A stretch of 64,000 bases of DNA from Bacteroidia bacterium (GTDB lineage Bacteria > Bacteroidota > Bacteroidia > Flavobacteriales_E > Vicingaceae): contig JAUIMG010000009.1 in assembly GCA_030433355.1 (NCBI GenBank), positions 1 to 64,000 on the forward strand, written 5' to 3'. Each line of letters begins with the position of its first letter. Position 1 is the first letter of the stretch. The notes beneath the pieces are model-generated. The model was given only the letters and a program-made list of their open reading frames with translations, ran no database searches and was not told the origin of the DNA. The position numbers were made by a program, and so were the translations under genes. This document shows positions 18,007 to 27,700 of the stretch, in pieces.

Positions 18007-18080
18007 TAGCGAGAGGGGGACTTGAACCCCCGACCTCCGGGTTATGAATCCGACGCTCTAACCAGCTGAGCTACCTCGCC
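18007..18080 (-). tRNA. tRNA-Met (anticodon CAT)
   Basis: A 74-base cloverleaf on the minus strand. The acceptor stem is GGCGAGG paired with TCTCGCT (two G-U pairs), then discriminator A. The D arm is GCTCAGCTGGTTAGAGC, the anticodon loop TTCATAA, and the T arm GGGGG-TTCAAGT-CCCCC. The CAT anticodon could be elongator Met, initiator Met or Ile2 (lysidine-modified). The standard first acceptor pair argues against the initiator, and the body fits elongator Met best. CCA is not encoded; the genomic sequence after the discriminator is CTAGGT. The last pair of the anticodon stem is an A-C mismatch. Confidence 0.93.
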
Positions 18081-18094
18081 ATTTTTTGGGGCTG

Positions 18095-18102
18095 CAAATA
18101 TA
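18095..18102 (-). promoter_or_regulatory. Candidate -7 box for tRNA-Met
   Basis: CAAATATA on the plus strand is TATATTTG on the minus strand, a perfect -7 consensus, 15 bases upstream of the first base of the tRNA. No clear TTG at -33. Confidence 0.45.
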
Positions 18103-18152
18103 CAATTTTGGGATATTTGAAACAGAATAAAATAACTTTTTCAAAGGATTAT

Positions 18153-19559
18153 TTACAAGTTCAATAAAGTACCTGCTGCATAGTAGGTTTTTATCTTTGC
18201 AATTTGATTTTTTGTAGTTAGTTCAATGAGTTTTACTTTAGCATTGATAAATCCAATTTCTCTACTATTTACCATAAACAAAGAAGATTCTCCTTCATTG
18301 AATAATTGTTGTTCTCCTTCTAACAGCCTTTCATAATCTCTAGCTGTAATTTTATATAATTCTGCTTGTTGTCTAGAAGTATTCCAATCATTTATAGACG
18401 CCTTTAACTTGAACAATAATAGCTGTTCTTTATTATCAAAAGAGTATTGGTTCTCTTGTTGCTCTAATTTGATTCTCTGGAGGTTTCCTCTTTCACTTCG
18501 TATAAAAATTGGCATATTAAACTGTATGCCCCAAGTGTAATTGTTTACTGAATAATTGTCTAGAATATCGCCATTATTGCTAGGTTCTAATAAGGGGTTG
18601 TACTTCAAATCAATCTTTGGCAATAGTTGCTGAGCTCGATATCTTCTTTCAACCTCTAGCTGATCAATTTTATTTTGTGCTATCTGTAAGTCGGGATGAT
18701 TTGCGATTAAAGTGTCTTTATAGAGGTTTATTTCAGGGTCGACTACGGAAAGCTCAATGTCATTTAAAGCAGGAGGGATAGTATTATCTGCGAGCTCTAA
18801 AGGAATTAATCCATCTGCCCATAAATATGCCGACAATTGAGCACTCATGTTTTGATAATTCAGAAGTGCACTTTGTTGACTTAACATTCTGTTTTGAACT
18901 TGGATGCCCGCTTCAACTGTATCAATAGGTGGTAGGTCACCTAAATCTGCACTCTGTTTAACAGAATTATATCTAAAATCTGCTAATTCGAAACCTTCAT
19001 TAAAAACAATTAGCTGATGATAGGATGAAACCCAGCTCCAATAAACTTGACTAGCTTCCAATAACAAATCATTGATTAATGCTTTTTGCATTGCTTCTGT
19101 ATTTTCTTGGAATAATTGTGCTTTTCTCAAGTCTTTCCTTCTTTGGTCTAATATTAAATCCTTTCCAAGAGGAACTGAAATACCAGCAAACCATAGTCCA
19201 GCATCTGGAACATTATTTTGAGGGTTTAAAAAGACTCCTTCGTTTTGGTCATAACCACCTTCTATTTCAATACCAAACCAAGTAGGAACTCTTAAACCTC
19301 CTTCCGTAATACTATAGTACTTTTTATCATCAAAATATTTTTGTGAAGCACTAGCAAAGGCTTTAGGGTCAAAGCCACCGCGAGAAGCCCTAACTGCAGC
19401 ATCTCCAACTTCTAATTGCAGGTTTGCTTGCATGGCTAAGGGATGATTCTCTTTTACTAATGAAAAGAACTCCTCAAAGCTGAATACCTTTTGCAAACTA
19501 TCTTGAGCAAAAAGGAATTTTGTGAGCGTAAAAAATAGGATGAAGATTAATTTTTTCAT
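18153..19559 (-). CDS. TolC-family outer-membrane efflux protein
   Basis: 468 residues. A signal peptide (LIFILFFTLTKFLFAQ) is followed by the repeated coiled-coil helices and short beta regions of the outer-membrane factor family: AMQANLQLEVGDAAVRASRGGFDPK near the start and a second copy near HPDLQIAQNKIDQLEVERR. It forms the outer-membrane channel of a tripartite exporter. It is the last gene of the TetR-ABC-HlyD-TolC operon, overlapping the adaptor gene by four bases (ATGA). No cargo gene lies beside it, so small-molecule or peptide efflux is as likely as protein secretion. Confidence 0.9.
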   Translation of the reverse strand: MKKLIFILFFTLTKFLFAQDSLQKVFSFEEFFSLVKENHPLAMQANLQLEVGDAAVRASRGGFDPKAFASASQKYFDDKKYYSITEGGLRVPTWFGIEIEGGYDQNEGVFLNPQNNVPDAGLWFAGISVPLGKDLILDQRRKDLRKAQLFQENTEAMQKALINDLLLEASQVYWSWVSSYHQLIVFNEGFELADFRYNSVKQSADLGDLPPIDTVEAGIQVQNRMLSQQSALLNYQNMSAQLSAYLWADGLIPLELADNTIPPALNDIELSVVDPEINLYKDTLIANHPDLQIAQNKIDQLEVERRYRAQQLLPKIDLKYNPLLEPSNNGDILDNYSVNNYTWGIQFNMPIFIRSERGNLQRIKLEQQENQYSFDNKEQLLLFKLKASINDWNTSRQQAELYKITARDYERLLEGEQQLFNEGESSLFMVNSREIGFINAKVKLIELTTKNQIAKIKTYYAAGTLLNL

Positions 19560-20911
19560 TTTATTTTCGAGCCACTTTCTTTATTCATTGACGTTTTGTA
19601 GAAATCAGGTGGGAAACCATTAATTTGTCGCCATAATTCGTACCATATAGGAACTTCTTTTAGCAATAACATATTATTTGTACCTCCACCTACTCTTAGA
19701 GCCTCAGGCCATTTATGGTCAGTCTCATCTGGTATTACTAATACTCTAAATTTTCCATTATCACTTATAAAGTTATCTACGGCAAAAACTCTACCTCCAT
19801 AAGTTCCATATGAAGTATTCGGCCAACCTGAGAAAACAATGGCGGGCCACCCATCAAACTGAATTCTAACCTCTTGTCCTTTCTCAATTAAAGGTAAATC
19901 AATAGGGTCTATATACATTTGGACGGATAGGTTGTAATAAGAAGGCATTATACTAACGATTGATGCACCTTCTTTAATAGTTTCTCCTACACCAACCTGA
20001 ATTGCTTTAGTAATATAACCATCAACAGGAGCAAGAATATAGTAATATCCAAACCTTACACTATAATTCTTCAGTTGGTTTTCCAGCTTTGTTACTGTAG
20101 CTTGGGCATCAAACATATTAGATAATGCTGTAAATTTTTCAGATTCAGCTTTAGAAATATCATCCATATACTGAGCATCTATAGAGTTTATTTCAACTTT
20201 TGAATTGATTAATTCATTTCTACTAGTTAATAGCTTATTCTGTGCTGAAATCATTTTTGCTTTAGCCTCCTGCATTTTATTCTTTCTATTCTCTAAATCA
20301 GTCAAAGACTTTAGCCCTTTTTCATACAAGCTTTCTAAACGATTAAATTGCTCTAAGGCAATGTCATAGTTTATTTTTGCAGCATTAAAATCCATACTAT
20401 CACTTAAGACTTTAAGCTCATTTTGCTCTACTTTATTTCTAACTTGTTGAAGTTTTAGCTTTTGCGTTTCCTTCAAGGCTGTGATTTGCCTTTCTAAAGA
20501 TTTAATTTTGTTTTCATAAGAAGTCACAGAAGAGGTTTTAGCATCTACTTGCTCTTTAGTTCTTTCTAATAATTCAGGGTCAAAATAATCGTCTTTTATT
20601 TCAGATAGAAATAGGATTGTATCCCCTTTATTTACGTACTCACCTTCTGTTACGTACCATTTTTCAATTCTTCCTGCTATAATAGAATGAATATTTTGAG
20701 GTCTTTCATCAGGACTTAAAGTCGTAACATTTCCGTCAGCTCTAATATTCTGTGTCCATGGAAGAAACATGAAAGCAAAACTTACACCAAAGAATACTGT
20801 CATAATTCTTTTGAAAACATTACCAGAAGTTAAAGAATTAACTAATCTTAAAGACTTGTGATTGTACTGATTAAAGTCTTCATCTATGGTATTTGGACTA
20901 ATATTCAGCAT
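19556..20911 (-). CDS. HlyD-family membrane fusion (adaptor) protein
   Basis: 451 residues. A single N-terminal membrane helix (about 35-53) is followed by the first half of the lipoyl domain (IIAGRIEKWYVTEGEYVNKGDTI), a long coiled coil (about 115-265), the second lipoyl half (YYILAPVDGYITKAIQVGVGETI) and a beta-barrel region. The adaptor links an inner-membrane transporter to the TolC channel. The coiled-coil length fits type I secretion or peptide export adaptors. It lies between the ABC transporter gene (three-base gap) and the TolC gene (four-base overlap). Confidence 0.92.
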   Translation of the reverse strand: MLNISPNTIDEDFNQYNHKSLRLVNSLTSGNVFKRIMTVFFGVSFAFMFLPWTQNIRADGNVTTLSPDERPQNIHSIIAGRIEKWYVTEGEYVNKGDTILFLSEIKDDYFDPELLERTKEQVDAKTSSVTSYENKIKSLERQITALKETQKLKLQQVRNKVEQNELKVLSDSMDFNAAKINYDIALEQFNRLESLYEKGLKSLTDLENRKNKMQEAKAKMISAQNKLLTSRNELINSKVEINSIDAQYMDDISKAESEKFTALSNMFDAQATVTKLENQLKNYSVRFGYYYILAPVDGYITKAIQVGVGETIKEGASIVSIMPSYYNLSVQMYIDPIDLPLIEKGQEVRIQFDGWPAIVFSGWPNTSYGTYGGRVFAVDNFISDNGKFRVLVIPDETDHKWPEALRVGGGTNNMLLLKEVPIWYELWRQINGFPPDFYKTSMNKESGSKIK

Positions 20912-20914
20912 AAC

Positions 20915-22612
20915 TTATAGTTTTTTATAATCTTGGTAAGAGCCTGTAAATGATACCCTTCCTTTTTCTAACTCAATTATCATATCTGCATTTTCCATCA
21001 TATAAGGATGGTTAGTTGCTGCAACCACCGTCCATTTGTTTGACTTATCTCTCAGATAATCTACAATATTTCTTTTTTCTTTTTCATCTATTGCATCTAG
21101 ATTGTCTTCTATCAAAAGTAACTTAGGGTCGTTTAAAACCGCCCTAGCTAACAATAATTTTTGAACAGTACTTTCTGCTAATCCACTTCCTTGGGGATCT
21201 AACATGGTGTCATAGCCTTTTGGTAAACCATTGATGAAATCAATCAAGAAAATTCGAGCACAAATAGATTTTACTTTATCAAGTCTAATATTTTTGCCCA
21301 TGGTTAAATTCTCAAGCACACTACCTTGAAATAAATCTTCTTGAGATAGATAATCTCCTATGGCAGACCTTAATGATTCTACAGAAAAACTTTCTTTATT
21401 GATGTCATCATAAATTACTTGACCATCTTTGATATCATAAAGACCTGATAAAACCCTAATTAGCGTACTTTTTCCTGAACCATTCCCTCCAACTATTGCA
21501 GCAAAAGAACCTCTTGAAATGCTTACGTTCAATTTGTCTAAAGCTAATTTTTTAGCTTCAGGGTATCTAAAGCTTAAATTTATTATTTCAATCTCCATAC
21601 CTGAAGATTTACACTCAACCTCTATATCTAGTCCGTTTCTGTTTTCTAATTCTAAGTCGGTTACTTGGCCTACCTTTTCAATTCCTGTTAATACATCATA
21701 AATTGTCTCCAAACTTACAATAAGCTTTTCTACAGAGTTTACAATTAAAAGAATGATGATTTCAGCAGCTACAAATTGGCCAATGTTCATTAGTTGCTCC
21801 ATTACCAAGATGCCACCTATTGCTAAAAGTCCCACTGTTATAAGGACCTTAAATCCTACCATTAATGAGAATTGTCTTATCAATATCTGAAAGTGACTTT
21901 CTCTTGATTTTAAATAATTCCCAACATTTTCATCTGTTCTCTTAAGGGGAAGGTCTGTTTTCCCACTAAGCTTGAAGGTTGTATTTGTTCTTGCTAATTC
22001 CTCTAGCCAATGAACTGTTCGGTATTTATTTTTAGACTCTGAAAGAGAAGTTACTAAGCCTCTTCTAGCTGTTAACCTAAAAATTAAATAAAGAAGAATG
22101 ATAAGAAGGAAACTAAATAAAATAAAGAAGGGGTGGTAGAAGGATAGCAGAATTAAACCAAAAGTAATTTGAAGAACTGCTGCTGTAAAGTCAATGAGGA
22201 TTTTTGAAAGACCTTTTTGAATAGTAATAATATCAAAAAACCTATTCATTAACTCAGGAGCGTATTCCTTATACAATTGCTCCATTTTAATTCTAGGAAC
22301 TCTGTAAGCAAACTCAAAAGCAGCTCTAGTAAATATTTTCTGCTGCAAGTTTTCTACTATTCTTAGCTGATATATTTGTAAAACACCAGTTATTGCAACT
22401 CCAATAGTAACTAAAGACACCAAAATAACCCAAGATGTATTAATCCTGCCTCCTTGAATAAGGTTAATGATTGCCTGAATACCTAGAGGGAGAGATAAGT
22501 TTACTAAGCCATTAAAAACAGCATAAATGTATACGTTCTTAATCTCTTTAGCATCAGGCTTAAGCATTTTATAAAACCTATTTAAAGGTGAAATTATAAC
22601 TTGATTATCCAT
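20915..22612 (-). CDS. ABC exporter half-transporter with altered ATPase motifs
   Basis: 565 residues: an exporter-type membrane domain (about 1-310, six segments) fused to an ATPase domain. Walker A is intact (GGNGSGKST, 375-383) and the Q loop reads YLSQED. The signature LSGGQ is replaced by LAEST (478-482). The Walker B/catalytic pair, normally Asp-Glu, is reversed to E502-D503 (LLLIEDNLDAID). The H-loop His is present (H535 in ATNHPYM). There is no N-terminal peptidase domain. The gene sits in an operon with HlyD and TolC partners, so export is likely, but ATP hydrolysis may be slow or asymmetric if it works as a homodimer. It overlaps the TetR gene by one base. Confidence 0.9.
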   Translation of the reverse strand: MDNQVIISPLNRFYKMLKPDAKEIKNVYIYAVFNGLVNLSLPLGIQAIINLIQGGRINTSWVILVSLVTIGVAITGVLQIYQLRIVENLQQKIFTRAAFEFAYRVPRIKMEQLYKEYAPELMNRFFDIITIQKGLSKILIDFTAAVLQITFGLILLSFYHPFFILFSFLLIILLYLIFRLTARRGLVTSLSESKNKYRTVHWLEELARTNTTFKLSGKTDLPLKRTDENVGNYLKSRESHFQILIRQFSLMVGFKVLITVGLLAIGGILVMEQLMNIGQFVAAEIIILLIVNSVEKLIVSLETIYDVLTGIEKVGQVTDLELENRNGLDIEVECKSSGMEIEIINLSFRYPEAKKLALDKLNVSISRGSFAAIVGGNGSGKSTLIRVLSGLYDIKDGQVIYDDINKESFSVESLRSAIGDYLSQEDLFQGSVLENLTMGKNIRLDKVKSICARIFLIDFINGLPKGYDTMLDPQGSGLAESTVQKLLLARAVLNDPKLLLIEDNLDAIDEKEKRNIVDYLRDKSNKWTVVAATNHPYMMENADMIIELEKGRVSFTGSYQDYKKL

Positions 22613-23283
22613 TATTTTAGCGCTTTTAATACAATTTCCGAATAGAAATCATGAATACAGTTTTCACTTCCGTTTGTATCGGTTAAATTAGGTAAATGTT
22701 GTGAAAAGTATCTTTGAAGATGTGCTCCTTCAACTACAGTTGAAACTAGCATATGGGGGTAATTATAATTTGGTTTAATTTCTAAAATAATGTCACTTAT
22801 TCTATTGACAAATTGCTTGTACTGGAAATAAGCTCCATGCTTATTTTCATGATCAACTTCCTTTATTAAATATGCTTTCATCGACTCTTCTATAACAATT
22901 TGGTGAAGCTTTCCTAGATCTACATTATCACTGTTCTCATCTATAGTAGGCTCTGTAATTAATTGAATAGCTCTTTTTAGTCTCTCTTCAGGAGAATTGA
23001 TATTAATTGTTAGAAAAGCTAAACGATATTCCATCCATGACCAGTACCATGAAGTTAAATACAATAATACTTTCTGCTTACTTTCAAAATATCGATAAAC
23101 AGAGGCTTCTGTAGATTCTATTTCAATAGCAAGTTTTCTAAAAGTAAATTGATCAAATCCAATATTGTGAATTAACTCAATACTTCCAGTAACGATTTTC
23201 TTTCCAAGCTTACTACTTTGAGGGTCTTTTTGGTACAAGCTTTCAGTAAGATGAATATTTAATGATTGTAGAATATCTAACAT
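22612..23283 (-). CDS. TetR/AcrR-family regulator of the export operon
   Basis: 223 residues. The N-terminal helix-turn-helix spans roughly 30-75 (IGFDQFTFRKLAIEIESTEASVYRYFESKQKVL), the classic TetR DNA-binding pattern; the C-terminal ligand domain is divergent. It is the first gene of the ABC-HlyD-TolC operon, overlapping the ABC gene by one base. A 17-base perfect palindrome in its own promoter region (23308-23324) is the likely operator, so autorepression of the whole operon is probable. The inducer is unknown, possibly the exported compound. Confidence 0.9.
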   Translation of the reverse strand: MLDILQSLNIHLTESLYQKDPQSSKLGKKIVTGSIELIHNIGFDQFTFRKLAIEIESTEASVYRYFESKQKVLLYLTSWYWSWMEYRLAFLTININSPEERLKRAIQLITEPTIDENSDNVDLGKLHQIVIEESMKAYLIKEVDHENKHGAYFQYKQFVNRISDIILEIKPNYNYPHMLVSTVVEGAHLQRYFSQHLPNLTDTNGSENCIHDFYSEIVLKALK

Positions 23284-23301
23284 AAATAGCTATTTATATT
23301 G

Positions 23302-23309
23302 CAAATATA
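23302..23309 (-). promoter_or_regulatory. -7 box of the TetR-ABC-HlyD-TolC operon
   Basis: CAAATATA on the plus strand is TATATTTG on the minus strand, 18 bases upstream of the regulator ATG. The palindromic operator begins within its last two bases. Confidence 0.6.
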
Positions 23310-23349
23310 ATAGTATTACTATTAATAAAGAAATATTAACTATTAATAA
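23308..23349. promoter_or_regulatory. Palindromic operator and direct half-site repeat
   Basis: TAATAGTA-T-TACTATTA at 23308-23324 is a perfect 17-base palindrome touching the -7 box of the regulator gene. The sequence ACTATTAATAA, which contains one half-site, recurs at 23318-23328 and 23339-23349, exactly 21 bases apart, about two helical turns. This is the arrangement expected for a TetR-type repressor binding as two dimers. It also lies just upstream of the -33 element of the divergent DUF3667 gene, so both genes may respond. Confidence 0.6.
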
Positions 23350-23355
23350 GCTTAA

Positions 23356-23387
23356 TTGTTCTACCACTAAAAAAATTATTTTATTTG
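23356..23387 (+). promoter_or_regulatory. Promoter of the DUF3667 gene
   Basis: TTG at 23356-23358, a 21-base spacer and TTTATTTG at 23380-23387 (one mismatch to TAnnTTTG). The ATG follows seven bases after the box. Confidence 0.5.
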
Positions 23388-23394
23388 TTAATTA

Positions 23395-24171
23395 ATGGAA
23401 AAAGAAATAGATAAGATAATTTTTTGCAAGAACTGTTATGCCACACTAAATGGTAAGTTTTGCAGTAAATGTGGTCAGAAACATATCGATAAAAAATTTA
23501 CTGTGAAGGATTCTGCTTTATCATTATTTCATGCAGTATTTAACACAGATCAAGGATTTGTATTTACTACAAAGTCTTTAATATTTTCTCCATCAACAGT
23601 TATTAAAGACTTTCTTAATGGCATTACTATAAGATACATTCATCCTTTTAGGTTTCTTCTTATTTGGGCTACCATAAATACTTTGCTGGTTATTGGACTT
23701 GGAACTTTTGATGAGCAAACACAAATGCTAAATGAGAGTTTAAATTATAGCCAAGAACAAATTGAAATGAATCAAAAAGTTCAAGGGTATATAAAGAAGT
23801 ACTTAAGTTTTGTAATCTTATTGAATGTTCCTTTTATTTCTTTTTTCACCTGGCTCTTTTATAGAAAAACAAAATACAATTATGCTGAGCATTTAGTTAT
23901 TAATGCATATGGATATGCTCTTGTTTCTATATTTGGAATTATATCCATAGGAGTGGAAGTCCTTTTGGGTAACCCTGCTTTTTCCATGGGAATAAGTATC
24001 CTGCTAAATTTAGGCCTAATGGCTTATGTGCTTATGCAAACTTTTAAGGAAAACTACTTTTTAAGTTTGATTAAGTTTTTAGTTTCCTTTATTATGAGTT
24101 ATTTATTCGCCATAATATTGATTACTATCCTGATGATAGGAATACTTATTTTTAAAAAAGTACTAGCTTAA
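23395..24171 (+). CDS. DUF3667 membrane protein with zinc ribbon
   Basis: 258 residues. The N terminus carries a four-cysteine zinc ribbon (CKNC near 11-14 and CSKCGQ near 23-28), followed by a short amphipathic segment and about five membrane helices. This is the DUF3667 layout, common in Bacteroidota and of unknown function; the ribbon would face the cytoplasm. It is divergent from the TetR gene with 111 bases between, which hold the operator, so it may be co-regulated with the exporter. That link is inference from position only. Confidence 0.82.
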   Translation: MEKEIDKIIFCKNCYATLNGKFCSKCGQKHIDKKFTVKDSALSLFHAVFNTDQGFVFTTKSLIFSPSTVIKDFLNGITIRYIHPFRFLLIWATINTLLVIGLGTFDEQTQMLNESLNYSQEQIEMNQKVQGYIKKYLSFVILLNVPFISFFTWLFYRKTKYNYAEHLVINAYGYALVSIFGIISIGVEVLLGNPAFSMGISILLNLGLMAYVLMQTFKENYFLSLIKFLVSFIMSYLFAIILITILMIGILIFKKVLA

Positions 24172-24189
24172 TTACAGAGAGTGGTATTT

Positions 24190-24543
24190 CTACTTTGGTT
24201 TATTGCTAGAGCCTATATCCTCTAAATTTAATATAGAAGGCTGAATTACTCCAACGTATGCAATTTTAATATCCACTTCATCGCCTTCATTTATTGAATA
24301 ACTACTAAGTTTAATTTCAAAAGCAGATTGATTCGTTTTCGTCATGATCATCTTATCATTTAGATAAACCATCTTAACACAAAAACCATTTTCATTTTCA
24401 TTAAAATTATTTTTAACGAATAAGTTTTTTCCTTGATATACTCCTTTAACATGCAAAGTGTCGTGTACTAAAGTATCTTGAGCGTTTAGAAAACTGCAAA
24501 GCAATATAAAGCCTAATAATAAGGCTGATTTAAATAGATTCAT
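24190..24543 (-). CDS. Small secreted hypothetical protein
   Basis: 117 residues from the ATG at 24541-24543. The N terminus MNLFKSALLLGFILLCSFLNAQ is a clean signal peptide with a signal peptidase I site after the Ala-Gln. A longer frame reaches 24612, but a perfect -7 box (TAACTTTG on the minus strand, 24610-24617) lies over that upstream start, so it would not be transcribed. The mature part is small and beta-rich (DTLHVKGVYQGKNLFVKN, VDIKIAYVGVIQP), with one cysteine. It resembles short exported proteins often seen beside T9SS genes, but I do not recognise a family. It is divergent from the large T9SS gene at 24707. Confidence 0.6.
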   Translation of the reverse strand: MNLFKSALLLGFILLCSFLNAQDTLVHDTLHVKGVYQGKNLFVKNNFNENENGFCVKMVYLNDKMIMTKTNQSAFEIKLSSYSINEGDEVDIKIAYVGVIQPSILNLEDIGSSNKPK

Positions 24544-24609
24544 GGTGTATGAATATAATTGGTTAGGGGTATAACGTATTACAATTGATAAGGTTACATT
24601 ATTTTTACA

Positions 24610-24617
24610 CAAAGTTA
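24610..24617 (-). promoter_or_regulatory. Candidate -7 box for the small secreted protein gene
   Basis: CAAAGTTA on the plus strand is TAACTTTG on the minus strand, a perfect TAnnTTTG match. It predicts a leader of about 60 bases before the ATG at 24543. Confidence 0.45.
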
Positions 24618-24706
24618 ATTTTATTTATTTTTTTATTTTAATTGAGGCAACCATCACTAAAGTTAATCGTCATAATAAGTAATCCTATCTATAAAAATTA
24701 AAATTT

Positions 24707-27700
24707 ATGAAAAAGCTGCTACCACTTTTACTTTTAGTTATATCATTTCAAAATTTGCATGCACAAAGATTCGAATGGCTTGAGATATATTCTAGTTCAG
24801 GCTTTTCTTCTTCATTAGATGCCGTTACAGAAGTTAAAGGAAATAATGTAATTGTTGCAGGAGAGTTTCAAGGAACTATAAGTTTTGGCTCAACGGTATT
24901 AAACGGAGGTAGTGCTTCTAGGAGTATTTATGTAGCAAATTTTGATACTTTAGGCAATTTTAGGTGGGCAGTAAAAGGTGGTTCTACAACAGGTTTTTCT
25001 GATTTTAGGGATTTGGATATTGACCAATATGGAAATATTTATGTTATAGGTACTTATGCAATTTCATGTACATGGGGAAGTTTAACTCTTTCTACAAGTG
25101 GTGGTGGTTCTACTTTTTCTTCAGAAGGTTTTATCGTAAAACTAAATTCACAAGGAGTTTCCCAATGGATAAGAGGTATATACACTCCTGGAAATTTTTT
25201 CAACTCAAACTCACTTATTGAGATTTCAGTGGCAGATAGTAGTGTTTATTTTGGAGGAACGCTAACCAGAACAATTGCAGTTACCGGTTCGAATTTACAG
25301 TTAGTTCAAACAACATTTGCTAATAACGCATACATAGCAAGAATGGATTTGAGTGGTAATTTAAATCTTTTGCAAAGAATCGTAAATACTAGTCAAGGGA
25401 CTTCTTTGAATTATGGAGACATTGAAGCTATTAATGATTCTACTTTTTATTTTAGCGGCTTGTTTAGAGGAGTATTTACTTTCGGTTCTAATAACAGAAG
25501 TCTAAATACTGCAAACCTTTTTAGTGCTGTTTTATTAAGATTCACAAATTCTACTTGTGATTTTGTAGCACCCTCAACCTCTAGTTCTACTAGTTTTTCC
25601 TTTAGACCTCCTCAAATAGAAGTTACAAACGATTTTGTTTACATGTCTGGATTGTTTTCAAATAACCTAACTTTTCAAACTAAATCTATTACAGCTATAG
25701 GTGCTACCACTTTTTCGAATTTTTGGTTTGCAGCTAAATTTGATTTAATTGGAGGCATTCAAGAATTAGTAAATGTTGGTGTTGAGAGTACCAATATTTT
25801 TGATATCGCGCATACAGATAAAAATGAAGTGGTTATCGTTGGGTCTTTTGCAGACAGCCTTCAGCTAAATGGGAATACCGTTTTCTCCAATGGTAGTACC
25901 GATATGTTAATAGTAAACCTTGATAGTAGTCTTAATTTCAATTGGTTACAAGTTGGCGGTGGAGGAAACTCTGACAATGCATATTCTGTGGCATCGGATA
26001 ATAGTTCTAATGTTTATGTATTAGGAGATTTTCGAGGATTGTCACAATTTGGTTCTACATTTTTTACGGGAAATAATGCATTTAGCACTTCTATACTTAT
26101 GAAATTAAGTGAATGTGGAAATAACCCAGTTCCTTTATCTTTCTCTGGGGACACTAATTTCTGTGCGGGTCAAAATCTTAGAATTCAAGCCAATTTTCCA
26201 ACTTTTTCTACTTTTCAGTGGCTAAAAGATTCTATTCAACTTTCTGGTGAAATTTTTAGAGATTTAATAATAGATAGTACAGGAAACTATCAAGTTATAG
26301 TGAATGGACAAGGATGTGTAGATACCTCTAGAGCAGTGCAGGTAAATGTAGGAACTCCTCCAATAGTTGTTTTAAGTCTAAATGATACCGTCTGTGAACA
26401 AGATGCTCCTATAATATTGAGCGGTGGAACTCCTTTAGGTGGAGTGTATAAAGGACCTGGAGTTGTTAATAATACTTTTGACCCTTCTTTAGTAAGTATA
26501 GGAAACTCTCCAATAACCTATGTTTTTTCTAATGGAGGTTGTCGCGATTCTGCTACAGCAAATATCTTTGTAAAACCTGCACCTACAGTGTTTTTTGCTC
26601 CAATACCCAACCTTTGTATCACAGCTTCACCGATAACTCTAACTAATGCCTTCCCTTTTGGGGGTGTATTTTCAGGTAATGGAGTTAGTGGAGGACAATT
26701 TGACCCGGCTGCAGCTGGAGGTGGTTTTCATACGATCACATACACCTACACAGATAGGAATGGCTGTTTTGGAATTGCAACTCAAACTATAGAGGTTGAT
26801 ACTTTACCAATTACAAATCTAGCATCTCTTCCAACCTTATGTAACAATAGCGGCGTCTATACTTTAACTGAAGGCTCTCCATCTGGTGGAGTCTATCAAG
26901 GTATTGGTGTTGTAAATGGGCGTTTCGATCCTAGTGTAAGTGGTGTAGGAACATTTACTATCGATTATACAATTACTAATCAATGTGGAAGTTCAACTTC
27001 AACTCAGACTATTACAGTAAACCCTGCACCAAATGTATCTTTAGGAGCATTTACTGATGTATGTGAAGGAAGTGGATTAGTTACTCTAAGTGGAGGAACA
27101 CCAGCAGGAGGAAGTTATTCAGGATTAGGTGTAAGTGGCGGACAGTTTGACCCGATTACAACAGGAGTAGGGACTTTTACTATTTTCTATGATTTTACAG
27201 ATGCAATAGGATGTAGCTCTAGAGATTCTTCAACTATAACAGTAAATGCATTGCCAACAACAACCATATCTAATGATACCTCTATTTGTAATGGTAGCAG
27301 TGTTTCATTAAGTGCAACAGGCGGAACAGCTTATTTGTGGAGCAATGCAGCAACTACAGCAACTATCAATGTAAGTCCAACAACAACTACACAGTATTTT
27401 GTAACGGTAACCAATGCTTCTAGTTGCACAGCAGTAGAAGATGTTACTGTAACGGTTAATGCAAACCCAATAGCAAGTATAAGTGGAACAACAACTATCT
27501 GCGAAGGAAGTAGCACCACATTAACTGCCAGTGGAGGTTCAACCTATGTTTGGGATAATACTACTACCAATGCAAGTCTTACAGTATCTCCAACAGTAAG
27601 TACAACTTACTCAGTTACGGTAACCGATTTAAATGGTTGTACGGATGTTGCAAGTCAATTGGTGACAGTAAACCCTGCACCAAATGTATCTTTAGGAGCA

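Noticed and set aside
18007-18080. Initiator tRNA or Ile2 tRNA
   Set aside because: The CAT anticodon allows them, but the acceptor pairing and body look like elongator Met; tRNAscan-SE with a Met/Ile2 model would decide.
24544-24612. Longer N terminus for the small secreted protein
   Set aside because: It would bury the signal peptide and begins at a perfect -7 box, so is probably not transcribed.
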